Position numbers and translations under genes: made by a program
Shown here: one piece after another, positions 14,215-21,653 of the stretch
Layout of the letters: every line of letters begins with the position of its first letter
How positions within the stretch are numbered: the first letter of the stretch is position 1
The notes under the pieces: model-generated
What the model was told of the DNA's origin: nothing
The model's database searches: none
Seen by the model: only the letters and a program-made list of their open reading frames with translations
Source of the DNA: Chloroflexota bacterium
GTDB taxonomy: Bacteria > Chloroflexota > Anaerolineae > CG2-30-64-16
Reading direction: 5' to 3'
DNA: 23,530 bases
Assembly (NCBI GenBank): GCA_029555885.1
Contig: JAKPQT010000038.1
Span: forward strand, 1 to 23,530

Positions 14215-14284
14215 GCTCTCTGGCTGTGCTCAGTAGTCACGACGTAGTCGAGCCGCCGCACCATTCCCCAGGAGTAAATCGCTC

Positions 14285-15220
14285 ATGCAGACTATCCTTC
14301 GCTCTCAGACGGGCGTCGAAGCCATCATCAGCCCGGATCATCCTTTTACCGTCATCGGTGAGCGCATCAACCCCACCGGCCGCAAGGCGCTGGCCGCCGA
14401 GATGCTGGCAGGCAATTTCGAACGCGTTAAGGCGGACGCCCGCGCGCAGGTCGAGGCGGGGGCCACGGTCCTGGACGTCAACGCGGGGCTGGGCGTCGCG
14501 AATGCGCACGACCTCGAACCGGAGGTCATGGTCAAGGCAGTCCAGGCAGTGCAGGAAGTGGTGGACGTCCCGCTGTGCATCGACTCGTCGGTCGTGCCCG
14601 CCCTGATTGCGGGGCTAAAGGCCGCCGGCGGCCGGCCGCTCATCAACTCTGTCACGGGCGAAGAAGAGCGGATGGAGAAGGTGCTGCCGCTGGTGGCGGA
14701 GTACAAGTGCGCGGTCATCGCCATCTCCAACGACGAGTCGGGCATCAGCACCGACCCGAAGGTGCGCTTCGAGGTCGCCAAGCGGATCGTGCAACGGGCC
14801 GAATCCTACGGCATTGCGCGCGAAGATATCCTGATCGACCCGCTCGTCATGCCCGCGGGCGCACTCCCCGGCGCGGGCAAGGCCGTGCTGGACCTGGTGC
14901 GCTGGATTGCGGAGGAGCTCGGCTGCAACACGGTCTGCGGCGCGAGCAACATCTCCTTTGGCCTGCCCGACCGCGAGGCCATCAATGCCAACTTCGTAGC
15001 CATGCTTATTGCGGCCGGCATGACAAGCGCCATCACCAACCCGCTCAAGCCGGAACTCAAGAAGTCCATCATGGCCGCGGACATGCTGATGGGCCACGAC
15101 GAGGACTGCATGCGCTGGCTGCGGTACCAGCGGAAGCTGGCGCGCGAGGCCGCGGCCGCCGCGGGCGGCGACGCACCGGCGGATGATCGCGCGGCCCGGC
15201 GGGCCCGGCGCGAGGCGTAA
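14285..15220 (+). CDS. Methyltetrahydrofolate:corrinoid methyltransferase (pterin-binding, AcsE/MetH type)
   Basis: This 311-aa protein is a pterin-binding TIM barrel of the MeTr class. TVIGERINPTGRK at about residues 22-34, LDVNAGLG at 63-70, NSVTGEE at 121-127, IDPLVMP and GASNISFGLP, with Asn222 as the residue expected to hydrogen-bond the pterin N5, are all present. The family transfers the N5 methyl of methyl-tetrahydrofolate to a Co(I) corrinoid protein, either in the Wood-Ljungdahl pathway (AcsE) or as the middle module of MetH. No acetyl-CoA synthase genes are nearby, but the corrinoid protein, homocysteine-type methyltransferase and activator lie 3-7 kb upstream. The last 25 residues are an Ala/Arg-rich tail, probably disordered. 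It has its own promoter and precedes lgt. Confidence 0.9.
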   Translation: MQTILRSQTGVEAIISPDHPFTVIGERINPTGRKALAAEMLAGNFERVKADARAQVEAGATVLDVNAGLGVANAHDLEPEVMVKAVQAVQEVVDVPLCIDSSVVPALIAGLKAAGGRPLINSVTGEEERMEKVLPLVAEYKCAVIAISNDESGISTDPKVRFEVAKRIVQRAESYGIAREDILIDPLVMPAGALPGAGKAVLDLVRWIAEELGCNTVCGASNISFGLPDREAINANFVAMLIAAGMTSAITNPLKPELKKSIMAADMLMGHDEDCMRWLRYQRKLAREAAAAAGGDAPADDRAARRARREA

Positions 15221-15236
15221 AGGCCAGTGGTGTTGA

Positions 15237-15285
15237 GGAACCCGTTTTCGTGTGAAGCTGCGCTTCACCTCAGAAAACGGGTCCC
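15237..15285 (+). other. Nested hairpin between methyltransferase and lgt
   Basis: ACCCGTTTTC (15240-15249) pairs with GAAAACGGGT (15273-15282), extended by flanking G-C pairs. Inside it GTGAAGC (15252-15258) pairs with GCTTCAC (15262-15268) around a 3-nt loop. The structure is stable and ends about 20 nt before the lgt start. No U-tract follows, so it may limit read-through or stabilise mRNA rather than terminate fully. Confidence 0.5.
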
Positions 15286-15305
15286 TAACGTGAGAAGGAA
15301 AGCCC

Positions 15306-16223
15306 ATGAATCCCATCATTCTGAACCTCGGCCCGTTTCAGGTCACCTGGTACGGCCTGCTGATCGTGACCGGCGCGGTCATCGCGGCCTGGATTGCGAC
15401 GAAAGAGGCGTCGCGCCGGGGCGAAGACCCGGAGCACGTCTGGAACGTGCTGACATGGTGCCTCGTCTTCGGCATCATCGGCGCGCGGCTCTACCATGTA
15501 TTCTCCACGCCGACCGGCAACTTCGCAGGGTGGTCCTACTATCGGGAGAACCCGATCGAGATCATCAAGTTCTGGGACGGGGGCTTTCGCGGGCTGGGCA
15601 TCTTCGGCGGGGTGTTGGGCGGAGTGCTCGCCATTATCATCTACACATGGCGCGCTAAACTGAGCCTGCTGCGCTGGCTGGACATCCCCGCGCCGGGCGT
15701 CCTGGTCGCGCAGGCCATCGGCCGGTTGGGCAACCGGGTCAACCAGGAACTCTACGGCCCGCCGACCGATGCGGCGTGGGCCTTCCACATCAACCCGAAC
15801 TTTCCGTGCCAGGAGCCGGCCGGTTCACCGATGGCGTGCGGCATCCCGGAACGGTTGACCGAGGATGCACGCCAGTGGTATGCGACAAACGGCTTCCACC
15901 CGACCTTTTTCTATGAGATGATTTGGAACATCATCGGCGCGGGGCTGCTGCTATTCATCGGCCGGCGCTTCAAGGGTTGGCTGCGCGACGGCGATATCTT
16001 CCTGATGTATCTCATATGGTACCCCGTCGGCCGCATCTGGGTCGAGATGTTCCGGCCCGACGCGTGGGTCATGGGCAGGCTCGCGACGGCCCAATGGGTC
16101 AGCATCATCGGCATCCTCATCGGCGTGGCCGGGCTCATCATCAACCACCGACGGCCGCGGCCTGTGCCGGCTGCGGTTACAGCGGAGCGTGTGCCGCCCG
16201 CGGAATCGCCGCAGGCAGAATAA
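15306..16223 (+). CDS. lgt: Prolipoprotein diacylglyceryl transferase
   Basis: This 305-aa polytopic membrane protein transfers diacylglycerol from phosphatidylglycerol to the lipobox Cys of prolipoproteins. The Lgt signature is present as AIGRLGNRVNQELYG at about residues 137-151, preceded by IIGARLYHVF and the glycine-rich WDGGFRGLGIFGGVLGG. There are about seven hydrophobic segments, including residues 12-32, 49-66, 97-114, 200-218 and 255-275. Where the E. coli enzyme has an essential His before the GGL turn, this protein has Phe in a slightly longer loop; variation here is common outside Proteobacteria. The C-terminal tail is Pro/Ala/Glu-rich and cytoplasmic. AAGGAAA precedes the ATG. 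It is followed by a clear intrinsic terminator. Confidence 0.95.
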   Translation: MNPIILNLGPFQVTWYGLLIVTGAVIAAWIATKEASRRGEDPEHVWNVLTWCLVFGIIGARLYHVFSTPTGNFAGWSYYRENPIEIIKFWDGGFRGLGIFGGVLGGVLAIIIYTWRAKLSLLRWLDIPAPGVLVAQAIGRLGNRVNQELYGPPTDAAWAFHINPNFPCQEPAGSPMACGIPERLTEDARQWYATNGFHPTFFYEMIWNIIGAGLLLFIGRRFKGWLRDGDIFLMYLIWYPVGRIWVEMFRPDAWVMGRLATAQWVSIIGILIGVAGLIINHRRPRPVPAAVTAERVPPAESPQAE

Positions 16224-16248
16224 GACGACCGACGCCAGAGAGCATGTA

Positions 16249-16282
16249 GGGCAGAAGCAGGACGAGACGCTTCTGCCCTTTT
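16249..16282 (+). terminator. Intrinsic terminator after lgt
   Basis: GGGCAGAAGC (16249-16258) and GCTTCTGCCC (16269-16278) form a perfect 10-bp stem with a 10-nt loop, followed directly by TTTT. Confidence 0.85.
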
Positions 16283-16333
16283 CGTTGAGGGCATGGGCGA
16301 CGAGGCACATAGATTGCGGACATAGGAGGCAGT

Positions 16334-17521
16334 ATGGCTAACACAGCGACTCCAGCCGAACGCCGAGAGAGCGGTGCGGCATATGCCGTCGCCGTCTCGC
16401 GGCTGCTGGTCCCCACACCCGGCTTGCGCAGCGCGCAGCCCCGCACGGCCGCAGCAGATGTCGATGCCCTGCTGGGGCAATCCGACGCGCTCCGCGCCGC
16501 CGCGGAGACCGGCCTGATGACCGGCGACCCGCTGGAGACCGCGGCCGCAGAGGTGCAGCTTCTGGCCGGCGCTGCGCTCGACCTGCTCGTCGCAGAACGC
16601 CTGGCGGGACCGGGCCCTGGATCACGCAGCCTCGCCACGGAGGAGCGGACGCTCGACGCGCCGCCGCTCGCGTCGCTCAACGAACTGGCCGAACTGCGCG
16701 CCATGATCGAAGCGCCGCAGGCATACCTGGTCGGTGCAGCGGCCGCCCAGGCCGCGCAGATGCGCGTCCGGCCGCGGTCCCGGACGCGCGCGTTGTCCGG
16801 CCCGGCCACAGAGTTGCCGCCCGCGGTCCATGTTGCGCTGGAGGCCATCAGCGACAATGCTGTCACCGCGGGCAGCGCCATTGTCCAGGGCATGTTCCTT
16901 ATCGACTTCAGCACGCTGCGTACTGCGCTGGGTATGGTAGGCAGCGACCTGACGAAGGAACTCGCCGCAGACCTGGTCCGGGTCGGCAGCCGTGCGCTCG
17001 ATTTCGTCCTCATCGCCAACGAGAAGATCCTTGCACTGACCGGACTGAACGCGCTGGCCGAAGCACAGAAGGCGGCACAGAAGGCGCTGGGCGGCTGGCT
17101 GGACCAGTTGCAGAGCGGTGCGGTATTCGCGAAGGTGGCAGGTCGGGTGCTGGGCACGCGGGCCATCGAGGCGGAAATCGGCGGCTGGTTGACCGCATAC
17201 CAGGGATCGGATGACGCGCTTAACGCCGCCCGCGACCAGATCGGCCAGTTGGCCGGGCAGTATGCGGCGAAGGCGCGCGTGGTCCAAAAGGTCAACGCCG
17301 GGCTGAGCCTCGTCAAGCTCGCGCCGCCGGTGCGTACGCCGGTCGGCAGCGCGGCGCTCGCCGTGGTCTACCTCGGCCTGCTGGCCTACACCCTCGGCTC
17401 GGCCTACGACCACGTTGACTCCGACCGGATCGGCCTGCTGGACCGCGTAGAAGGCGTGCGCGGGGTCATGCAGCGCGCGCTGGTGCAGGCTGGCCCGGGG
17501 CCGTCAACGAATTCCCTGTAG
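16334..17521 (+). CDS. Protein of unknown function, Ala-rich, helical, one C-terminal hydrophobic segment
   Basis: I do not recognise this 395-aa protein. It is strongly Ala/Leu-rich and predicted almost wholly helical. The N-terminal 100 residues are amphipathic (AAADVDALLGQSDALRAAAE, ETAAAEVQLLAGAALDLLV), a basic Pro/Arg linker lies near residue 145 (RVRPRSRTRAL), and a long helical region follows. A single hydrophobic stretch, AALAVVYLGLLAYTLGSAY, at about residues 339-357 may be a membrane anchor. AGGAGG precedes the ATG, and codon use looks like its neighbours, so it is a real gene. It stands alone between the lgt terminator and a large palindrome. Possible roles, such as a membrane-associated helical bundle or an effector adaptor, are speculation. 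Confidence 0.8.
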   Translation: MANTATPAERRESGAAYAVAVSRLLVPTPGLRSAQPRTAAADVDALLGQSDALRAAAETGLMTGDPLETAAAEVQLLAGAALDLLVAERLAGPGPGSRSLATEERTLDAPPLASLNELAELRAMIEAPQAYLVGAAAAQAAQMRVRPRSRTRALSGPATELPPAVHVALEAISDNAVTAGSAIVQGMFLIDFSTLRTALGMVGSDLTKELAADLVRVGSRALDFVLIANEKILALTGLNALAEAQKAAQKALGGWLDQLQSGAVFAKVAGRVLGTRAIEAEIGGWLTAYQGSDDALNAARDQIGQLAGQYAAKARVVQKVNAGLSLVKLAPPVRTPVGSAALAVVYLGLLAYTLGSAYDHVDSDRIGLLDRVEGVRGVMQRALVQAGPGPSTNSL

Positions 17522-17594
17522 CCATCAACGAATTGGGGCAACGAATGAACCGCACGGCCGTACGGTTCATTCGTTGCCCCAATTCGTTGATGGC
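17521..17594. repeat. 74-nt near-perfect palindrome (32-bp arms)
   Basis: Positions 17521-17552 are the exact reverse complement of 17563-17594, with a 10-nt centre (cacggccgta) that itself contains the palindrome ACGGCCGT. The element begins at the stop codon of the 395-aa gene and ends 3 nt before the csoR operator. TCAACGAATT, the start of its arm, is also found at 17504-17513 in the end of that gene. It may terminate that gene, or be a miniature mobile or structural repeat. No U-tract follows. Confidence 0.75.
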
Positions 17595-17597
17595 CGC

Positions 17598-17621
17598 TAC
17601 CCCCCCCAGGGGGGATGGGTA
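17598..17621 (+). promoter_or_regulatory. CsoR-type operator
   Basis: The site is TACCC, more C residues, a central A, then a G-run and ATGGGTA: a 24-bp pseudo-palindrome with TACCC/GGGTA ends. It resembles known CsoR operators of the TACCC...GGGTA type. It lies about 70-95 bp upstream of csoR, where copper-bound CsoR would release it. A weak -10 TATCCT is seen at 17654-17659; no good -35 was found. Confidence 0.6.
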
Positions 17622-17692
17622 TTTTCCCTACAGACCCTGCCCCGCTTTTGCAGTATCCTGCCCACAGATTCAACATGAAAGGGTGTCAGCAC

Positions 17693-17971
17693 ATGGACGA
17701 CCAGACCAAAGCGGGGGTGATCCGGCGGTTGCAAAGTGTCGAAGGGCACGTGCGCGGCATCCAGCGCATGGTGGAGGACGATAAATACTGCATCGATGTC
17801 ATCAAACAGATCGGCGCGGTGCAGGCTGCGCTGGGCAAGGTGCAGGAAATCGTGCTGGACCAACACTTGCATTCCTGCGTGACCACCGCTATCCGTGGCG
17901 ATGACGCCGAGCGTCGAGAGGCCGTCATCGACGAGATTCTCGGCGTTTTCAGCATCACCAACAAAGCATAA
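17693..17971 (+). CDS. csoR: CsoR-family copper-sensing repressor
   Basis: This 92-aa, four-helix DUF156 protein has the complete Cu(I) ligand set: Cys33 (DKYCID), His58 and Cys62 (DQHLHSC), with the C-25-H-4-C spacing of Mycobacterium CsoR. The N-terminal helix carries the DNA-binding residues RRLQSVEGHVRGIQRM. CsoR tetramers repress copper-export genes and dissociate when Cu(I) binds. Here the target would be the operator at 17598-17621 and the csoR-copZ-copA transcript. I chose ATG 17693, preceded by AAAGGG; an alternative ATG at 17675 adds six residues. It lies 26 nt before copZ. Confidence 0.92.
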   Translation: MDDQTKAGVIRRLQSVEGHVRGIQRMVEDDKYCIDVIKQIGAVQAALGKVQEIVLDQHLHSCVTTAIRGDDAERREAVIDEILGVFSITNKA

Positions 17972-17997
17972 GTCCACCTTTTCAAAAGGAGAAGATC

Positions 17998-18207
17998 ATG
18001 TCCGTCACTATCAAGCTCAGCGTCCCGAACATCTCATGCAATCACTGCGTCATGACCATCCAGCGCGAGACCGCAGACCTGCCCGGCGTCGAACAGGTGC
18101 AGGCCGATGCCGCAACCAGGACCGCGACCTTTGTACTGGAAACCGATGCCGCGCTGCCGCGCGTCAAGGAAACCCTGGTCGAAATCGGGTATCCGGCGGC
18201 GAACTAA
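17998..18207 (+). CDS. copZ: CopZ-like copper chaperone (HMA domain)
   Basis: This single heavy-metal-associated domain of 69 aa has a beta-alpha-beta-beta-alpha-beta pattern. The metal loop is ISCNHC, with Cys14 and Cys17; the conserved Met of the usual MxCxxC is replaced by Ile, and the xx positions are Asn-His, which is found in some CopZ proteins. It would carry Cu(I) in the cytoplasm to the HMA domains of CopA. AGGAGAAG precedes the ATG. It is followed by a 13-bp hairpin before copA. Confidence 0.88.
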   Translation: MSVTIKLSVPNISCNHCVMTIQRETADLPGVEQVQADAATRTATFVLETDAALPRVKETLVEIGYPAAN

Positions 18208-18229
18208 AGGACGAAATTTGCGATTACCG

Positions 18230-18258
18230 ACGAAGGCGAACCGCGGGTTCGCCTTCGT
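18230..18258 (+). other. Hairpin between copZ and copA
   Basis: ACGAAGGCGAACC and GGTTCGCCTTCGT form a perfect 13-bp stem with a 3-nt loop (gcg). There is no U-tract, so the transcript probably continues into copA with reduced abundance or altered stability downstream. Confidence 0.55.
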
Positions 18259-18280
18259 GCGTTAGACACAGGGCTATGAA

Positions 18281-20725
18281 ATGGCTGAAACCAAACAAAT
18301 CACGCTCCCGATCACCGGGATGACGTGCGCCAACTGCTCCGCGACCATCGAGCGCAACCTCAAGAAGATGCCCGGGGTAGCGGATGTGGCGGTGAATTAC
18401 GCAACGGAGAAGGCAACGGTCGCCTACGATCCGGGCCAGACCGGCGAGGACGCGATGCGGTCGCTCATCGGAGACCTGGGCTACGGCGTCGCGACCGCGA
18501 AGCTGGAGCTGCCGATCAGCGGCATGACCTGCGCTAACTGCGCCGCGACCATCGAGCGCAGCCTGAAAAAGATGCCGGGGGTCGTCGATGCCAGCGTGAA
18601 CTACGCGAATGAACGGGCGACCGTGAACTTCATTCCGACGCTCGTCAACTACAACGACCTCAAACAGAAGATCGCGGACGTGGGCTACGGTGTCATCGAG
18701 GGCCAGGCCGGCATCCAGCCGGCGGATGCAGAGGCCCAAGCGCGTGAGACAGAGATCGCCCAACAGCGGCGGATGCTGTGGGTAGGCGTCATCCTGACCC
18801 TGCCGGTGTTCATGCTTGGCATGGCGAACATGCTCGGAATCCTGCCGCACGCGCCGTGGCTCAACTGGGCCATGTTTGCGCTGGCGACGCCCGTACAATT
18901 CTATGTCGGTTCCCAGTATTATACCGGCGCGTACAAGGCGCTCAAGAACGGCAGCGCCAACATGGATGTGCTGATTGCGCTCGGCTCTTCCGCCGCATAC
19001 TTCTACAGCGTGGCAGTGATGCTGTTCCCGAGCCTGGGCCATGTGGTCTATTTCGAGACCTCGGCCCTGATCATCACCCTCATCAAGGTCGGCAAGTACC
19101 TGGAGGCAGTGGCGAAGGGCCGCACCAGCGCGGCCATCAAGGCGCTGATGGGCCTGCAGCCGCGCACCGCGCGCGTGCTGCGTGACGGCACCGAACAGGA
19201 CGTGCCGGTCGAGGATGTGCGTCCGGGGGATACCGTTATCGTGCGGCCGGGCGAGAAGCTGCCGGTGGATGGCCTGGTGCTCGACGGGCGCTCGGCAGTG
19301 GACGAATCCATGCTGACCGGCGAGAGCTTGCCCGTAGACAAGCGGCCCGGCGACCCCGTCATCGGCGCCACGGTCAATAAGTCGGGCCTGCTCCACGTGC
19401 AGGCCACGAAGGTCGGCGCAGAGAGCGCGTTGTCGCAGATCATCCGCCTCGTCGAAGAGGCCCAGGGCTCGAAGGCTCCCATCCAGGCGCTTGCAGACCG
19501 GGTGTCAGGGGTGTTCGTGCCCATCGTGATTGTCATTGCGCTGCTCACGTTCCTGGGCTGGTATTTCCTGGCGCGCGGCGGGTTCACGGCTGCGATGGTG
19601 AACATGGTCGCCGTGCTGGTCATCGCGTGTCCGTGTGCACTTGGGCTGGCGACGCCCACCGCCATCATGGTTGGCACGGGCCGCGGCGCGCAGAACGGTA
19701 TCCTCTTCCGCAACTCCGAGGCGCTGGAGCGGTCCCAGCAGCTCCAGGTCGTCGTGCTCGACAAGACAGGCACGATCACGCAGGGCAAGCCGGCAGTGAC
19801 CGATGTCGTTGTAACGGAGAATGGACCTTGGACGGAGGATGAACTGCTGCGGCTGGCGGCCAGCGCGGAGCGCGGGTCCGAACACCCGCTGGGCCAAGCC
19901 ATAGTCCAGGCCGCGCGGGACAAAGGGCTGACGCTCGATGCGCCGGAAACATTCGAGGCTGTCGCGGGCCAAGGCATTCGGGCACAGGTGGGCGGTCACC
20001 GGATCGTGGTCGGCACCGGCCGGCTGCTGCAGAACGAGGGTGTTCAAGGTTCCGGGCAGGACATCGTTGACCGGCTGCAGGGCGAAGGCAAGACCGCCGT
20101 GACCGTCGCGCTCGATAACGCGGTCATGGGCGTGATCGGCATTGCAGACACCGTCAAGCCGGGCGCAGCGGAGGCCATCGCGGAGCTAAAGAGCCAGGGC
20201 TTGACCGTGGTGATGATGACCGGCGACAACCGGCGCACGGCGGAGGCCATCGCACAACAGGTCGGTGTCGAGCACGTGATGGCGGAAGTCCTGCCGGGCG
20301 ACAAGGCTGCCCAGGTCAAGCGGTTGCAGGAACAGGGACTCACGGCGCTCAACACGGATGGCGCGGCGGGCCGTCGCAGCGTGGTGGCGATGGTCGGCGA
20401 TGGCATCAACGATGCGCCCGCACTCGCGCAGGCGGATGTGGGCATTGCAATCGGCACAGGCACGGATGTCGCGATGGAGACCGCGGGGGTGACGCTGATG
20501 AGCGGCGAACTGGCGGGTGTCGGCCGAGCCATTGCGCTGAGCCGGAAGGTCATGCGTACGATCAAGCAGAACCTGTTCTGGGCGTTCTTCTACAATGTCC
20601 TGTTGATCCCTGTCGCAGCGGCGGGACTGCTGCATGACGCACCGTGGCTGGCCGCGGCGGCGATGGCCTTCTCATCCATCTTCGTCGTGACCAACTCGTT
20701 GCGCCTGCGCGGGGCGCGACTGTAA
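18281..20725 (+). CDS. copA: Cu(I)-exporting P1B-type ATPase
   Basis: This 814-aa P1B-ATPase has two N-terminal HMA domains with MTCANC (Cys16/Cys19 and Cys84/Cys87), then eight predicted membrane segments. The transport motif is ACPCAL (Cys450-Pro-Cys452), with YN and MxxSS-type residues expected in the last two helices (FFYNVLLIP near residue 768; [17 protein letters not shown] near 795). The phosphorylation site is Asp494 in DKTGT, the P1B nucleotide-binding motif is SEHPLG, and the hinge is GDGINDAPA from Gly706. It exports Cu(I) with ATP hydrolysis. About 12 extra residues ([12 protein letters not shown]) lie just before GDGIND relative to the usual form. Its ribosome-binding site is weak (AGGG). 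It is the last gene of the copper unit and ends at a strong terminator. Confidence 0.96.
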   Translation: MAETKQITLPITGMTCANCSATIERNLKKMPGVADVAVNYATEKATVAYDPGQTGEDAMRSLIGDLGYGVATAKLELPISGMTCANCAATIERSLKKMPGVVDASVNYANERATVNFIPTLVNYNDLKQKIADVGYGVIEGQAGIQPADAEAQARETEIAQQRRMLWVGVILTLPVFMLGMANMLGILPHAPWLNWAMFALATPVQFYVGSQYYTGAYKALKNGSANMDVLIALGSSAAYFYSVAVMLFPSLGHVVYFETSALIITLIKVGKYLEAVAKGRTSAAIKALMGLQPRTARVLRDGTEQDVPVEDVRPGDTVIVRPGEKLPVDGLVLDGRSAVDESMLTGESLPVDKRPGDPVIGATVNKSGLLHVQATKVGAESALSQIIRLVEEAQGSKAPIQALADRVSGVFVPIVIVIALLTFLGWYFLARGGFTAAMVNMVAVLVIACPCALGLATPTAIMVGTGRGAQNGILFRNSEALERSQQLQVVVLDKTGTITQGKPAVTDVVVTENGPWTEDELLRLAASAERGSEHPLGQAIVQAARDKGLTLDAPETFEAVAGQGIRAQVGGHRIVVGTGRLLQNEGVQGSGQDIVDRLQGEGKTAVTVALDNAVMGVIGIADTVKPGAAEAIAELKSQGLTVVMMTGDNRRTAEAIAQQVGVEHVMAEVLPGDKAAQVKRLQEQGLTALNTDGAAGRRSVVAMVGDGINDAPALAQADVGIAIGTGTDVAMETAGVTLMSGELAGVGRAIALSRKVMRTIKQNLFWAFFYNVLLIPVAAAGLLHDAPWLAAAAMAFSSIFVVTNSLRLRGARL

Positions 20726-20766
20726 AGAAAAAGCCCTTCTAGGCGCCGGTTGGCGCCTAGAAGGGC
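20726..20766. terminator. Bidirectional terminator between copA and the response regulator
   Basis: GCCCTTCTAGGCGCC (20733-20747) and GGCGCCTAGAAGGGC (20752-20766) form a perfect 15-bp stem with loop ggtt. On the minus strand it is followed by TTTTTC, a classic intrinsic terminator for the response-regulator gene. The plus-strand side lacks a T-run but probably stops copA too. Confidence 0.85.
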
Positions 20767-20785
20767 GATACACGCCAAACGGACT

Positions 20786-21436
20786 TTACTTCGGGCCGCC
20801 CGGTGCCTCCGGCCCGGCCAGTCCGGCGCGGACGGCGAACAGGGCAGCCTGCGTGCGGCTGGTGAGGTTCAGCTTGCTGAGGATGCTGGCGACGTGATTC
20901 TTCACCGTCTTCTCAGTGATGTCCAGCGTGCGGCCAATTTCCTTATTTGAGTAGCCGCGCGCGATCAGCCGCAGCACGTCCGTCTCGCGCTCGGTGAGCA
21001 CTTCAGGGCTGCCGGGGACGTTCACCTCGCGCACCAGGCGCGCCATCGCTTTCGGGGAGAGCTGGACCTGCCCTTCGGCGGCTGCCTTGATGGCCCGACA
21101 GAGTTCATCGCACGCGACGTCCTTGAGCAGATAGCCGATGGCTCCCGCGCGCACGGCATCACTGACGGAACCATCTTCCAGCACGCTCGTCAGGGCAACG
21201 ACCTGCGTGTCGGGCAACTGACGCCGGATGGTGCCTGTCGCCGCAATGCCATCCATCACTGGCATCAACAGGTCCATGAGGACCACATCGGGATGCAGCT
21301 CATGAGCCTGTTGGACGGCTTCTGCTCCATTGGAGGCTTCGCCTACGACCGCAATCTCGGGGTCGAGCGCGAGATACATGCGCAAGCCCTGGCGCACCAT
21401 GCCGTGGTCGTCAGCAATCAAGACGCTGATAGGCAT
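20786..21436 (-). CDS. NarL/FixJ-family response regulator
   Basis: This 216-aa protein has an N-terminal receiver domain (ISVLIADDHGMVRQGL, acidic pair Asp9/Asp10, phospho-acceptor Asp55 in VLMDLLMP, conserved Thr in ALTS, Lys105 in LLKD) and a C-terminal LuxR-type helix-turn-helix (LTERETDVLRLIARGYSNKEIG...TVKNHVASILSKL). Its sensor kinase is not in the window. The start at 21436 fits the family (MPISVLIADDH) with GGAG upstream; longer in-frame starts up to 21544 would run into the promoter. It probably regulates other loci and perhaps the divergent ccmE promoter, but no evidence beyond position links them. Confidence 0.93.
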   Translation of the reverse strand: MPISVLIADDHGMVRQGLRMYLALDPEIAVVGEASNGAEAVQQAHELHPDVVLMDLLMPVMDGIAATGTIRRQLPDTQVVALTSVLEDGSVSDAVRAGAIGYLLKDVACDELCRAIKAAAEGQVQLSPKAMARLVREVNVPGSPEVLTERETDVLRLIARGYSNKEIGRTLDITEKTVKNHVASILSKLNLTSRTQAALFAVRAGLAGPEAPGGPK

Positions 21437-21472
21437 TGCCCGACGCTCCGCTCTGTGAAGGGGATGGGATTG

Positions 21473-21489
21473 TGATGTGCTACACATCA
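21473..21489. promoter_or_regulatory. 17-bp dyad at the response-regulator start site
   Basis: TGATGTG and CACATCA flank a 3-bp centre (cta), forming a perfect 7-bp inverted repeat. It lies immediately downstream of the minus-strand -10, over the predicted transcription start near 21483, which is a common place for an autoregulatory operator. Confidence 0.45.
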
Positions 21490-21518
21490 ATTTTACCACA
21501 ACAACCGGCTCGGGGCAA
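21490..21518 (-). promoter_or_regulatory. Sigma-70 promoter of the response regulator
   Basis: On the minus strand TTGCCC (21518-21513) and TAAAAT (21495-21490) are 17 bp apart. The predicted leader to the ATG at 21436 is about 47 nt. Confidence 0.6.
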
Positions 21519-21559
21519 GAGTACGATTTCGTTGCCAAATTCATACGTGACTTTTGTCG

Positions 21560-21588
21560 TTGACACCTGGCTCTTTCGATGCTATACT
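21560..21588 (+). promoter_or_regulatory. Strong sigma-70 promoter of ccmE
   Basis: TTGACA (21560-21565) and TATACT (21583-21588) are exactly 17 bp apart, nearly full consensus. The leader of about 60 nt ends with GGAGG ahead of the ATG at 21654. Confidence 0.8.
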
Positions 21589-21653
21589 CCAGGCGTCACT
21601 TACAGCGGCGTTGCATGGGCCAGTCCCCAGGCGGCGCACCACTCGGAGGCAGG

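Noticed and set aside
16177..17316. 379-codon minus-strand open frame opposite the unknown 395-aa gene
   Set aside because: It is Ser/Arg/Ala-rich without domains and overlaps the lgt terminator, whereas the plus-strand gene has AGGAGG at its start and a better composition.
18224..19396. 390-codon minus-strand open frame
   Set aside because: Shadow of copA; it crosses the copZ-copA hairpin and has no recognisable motif.
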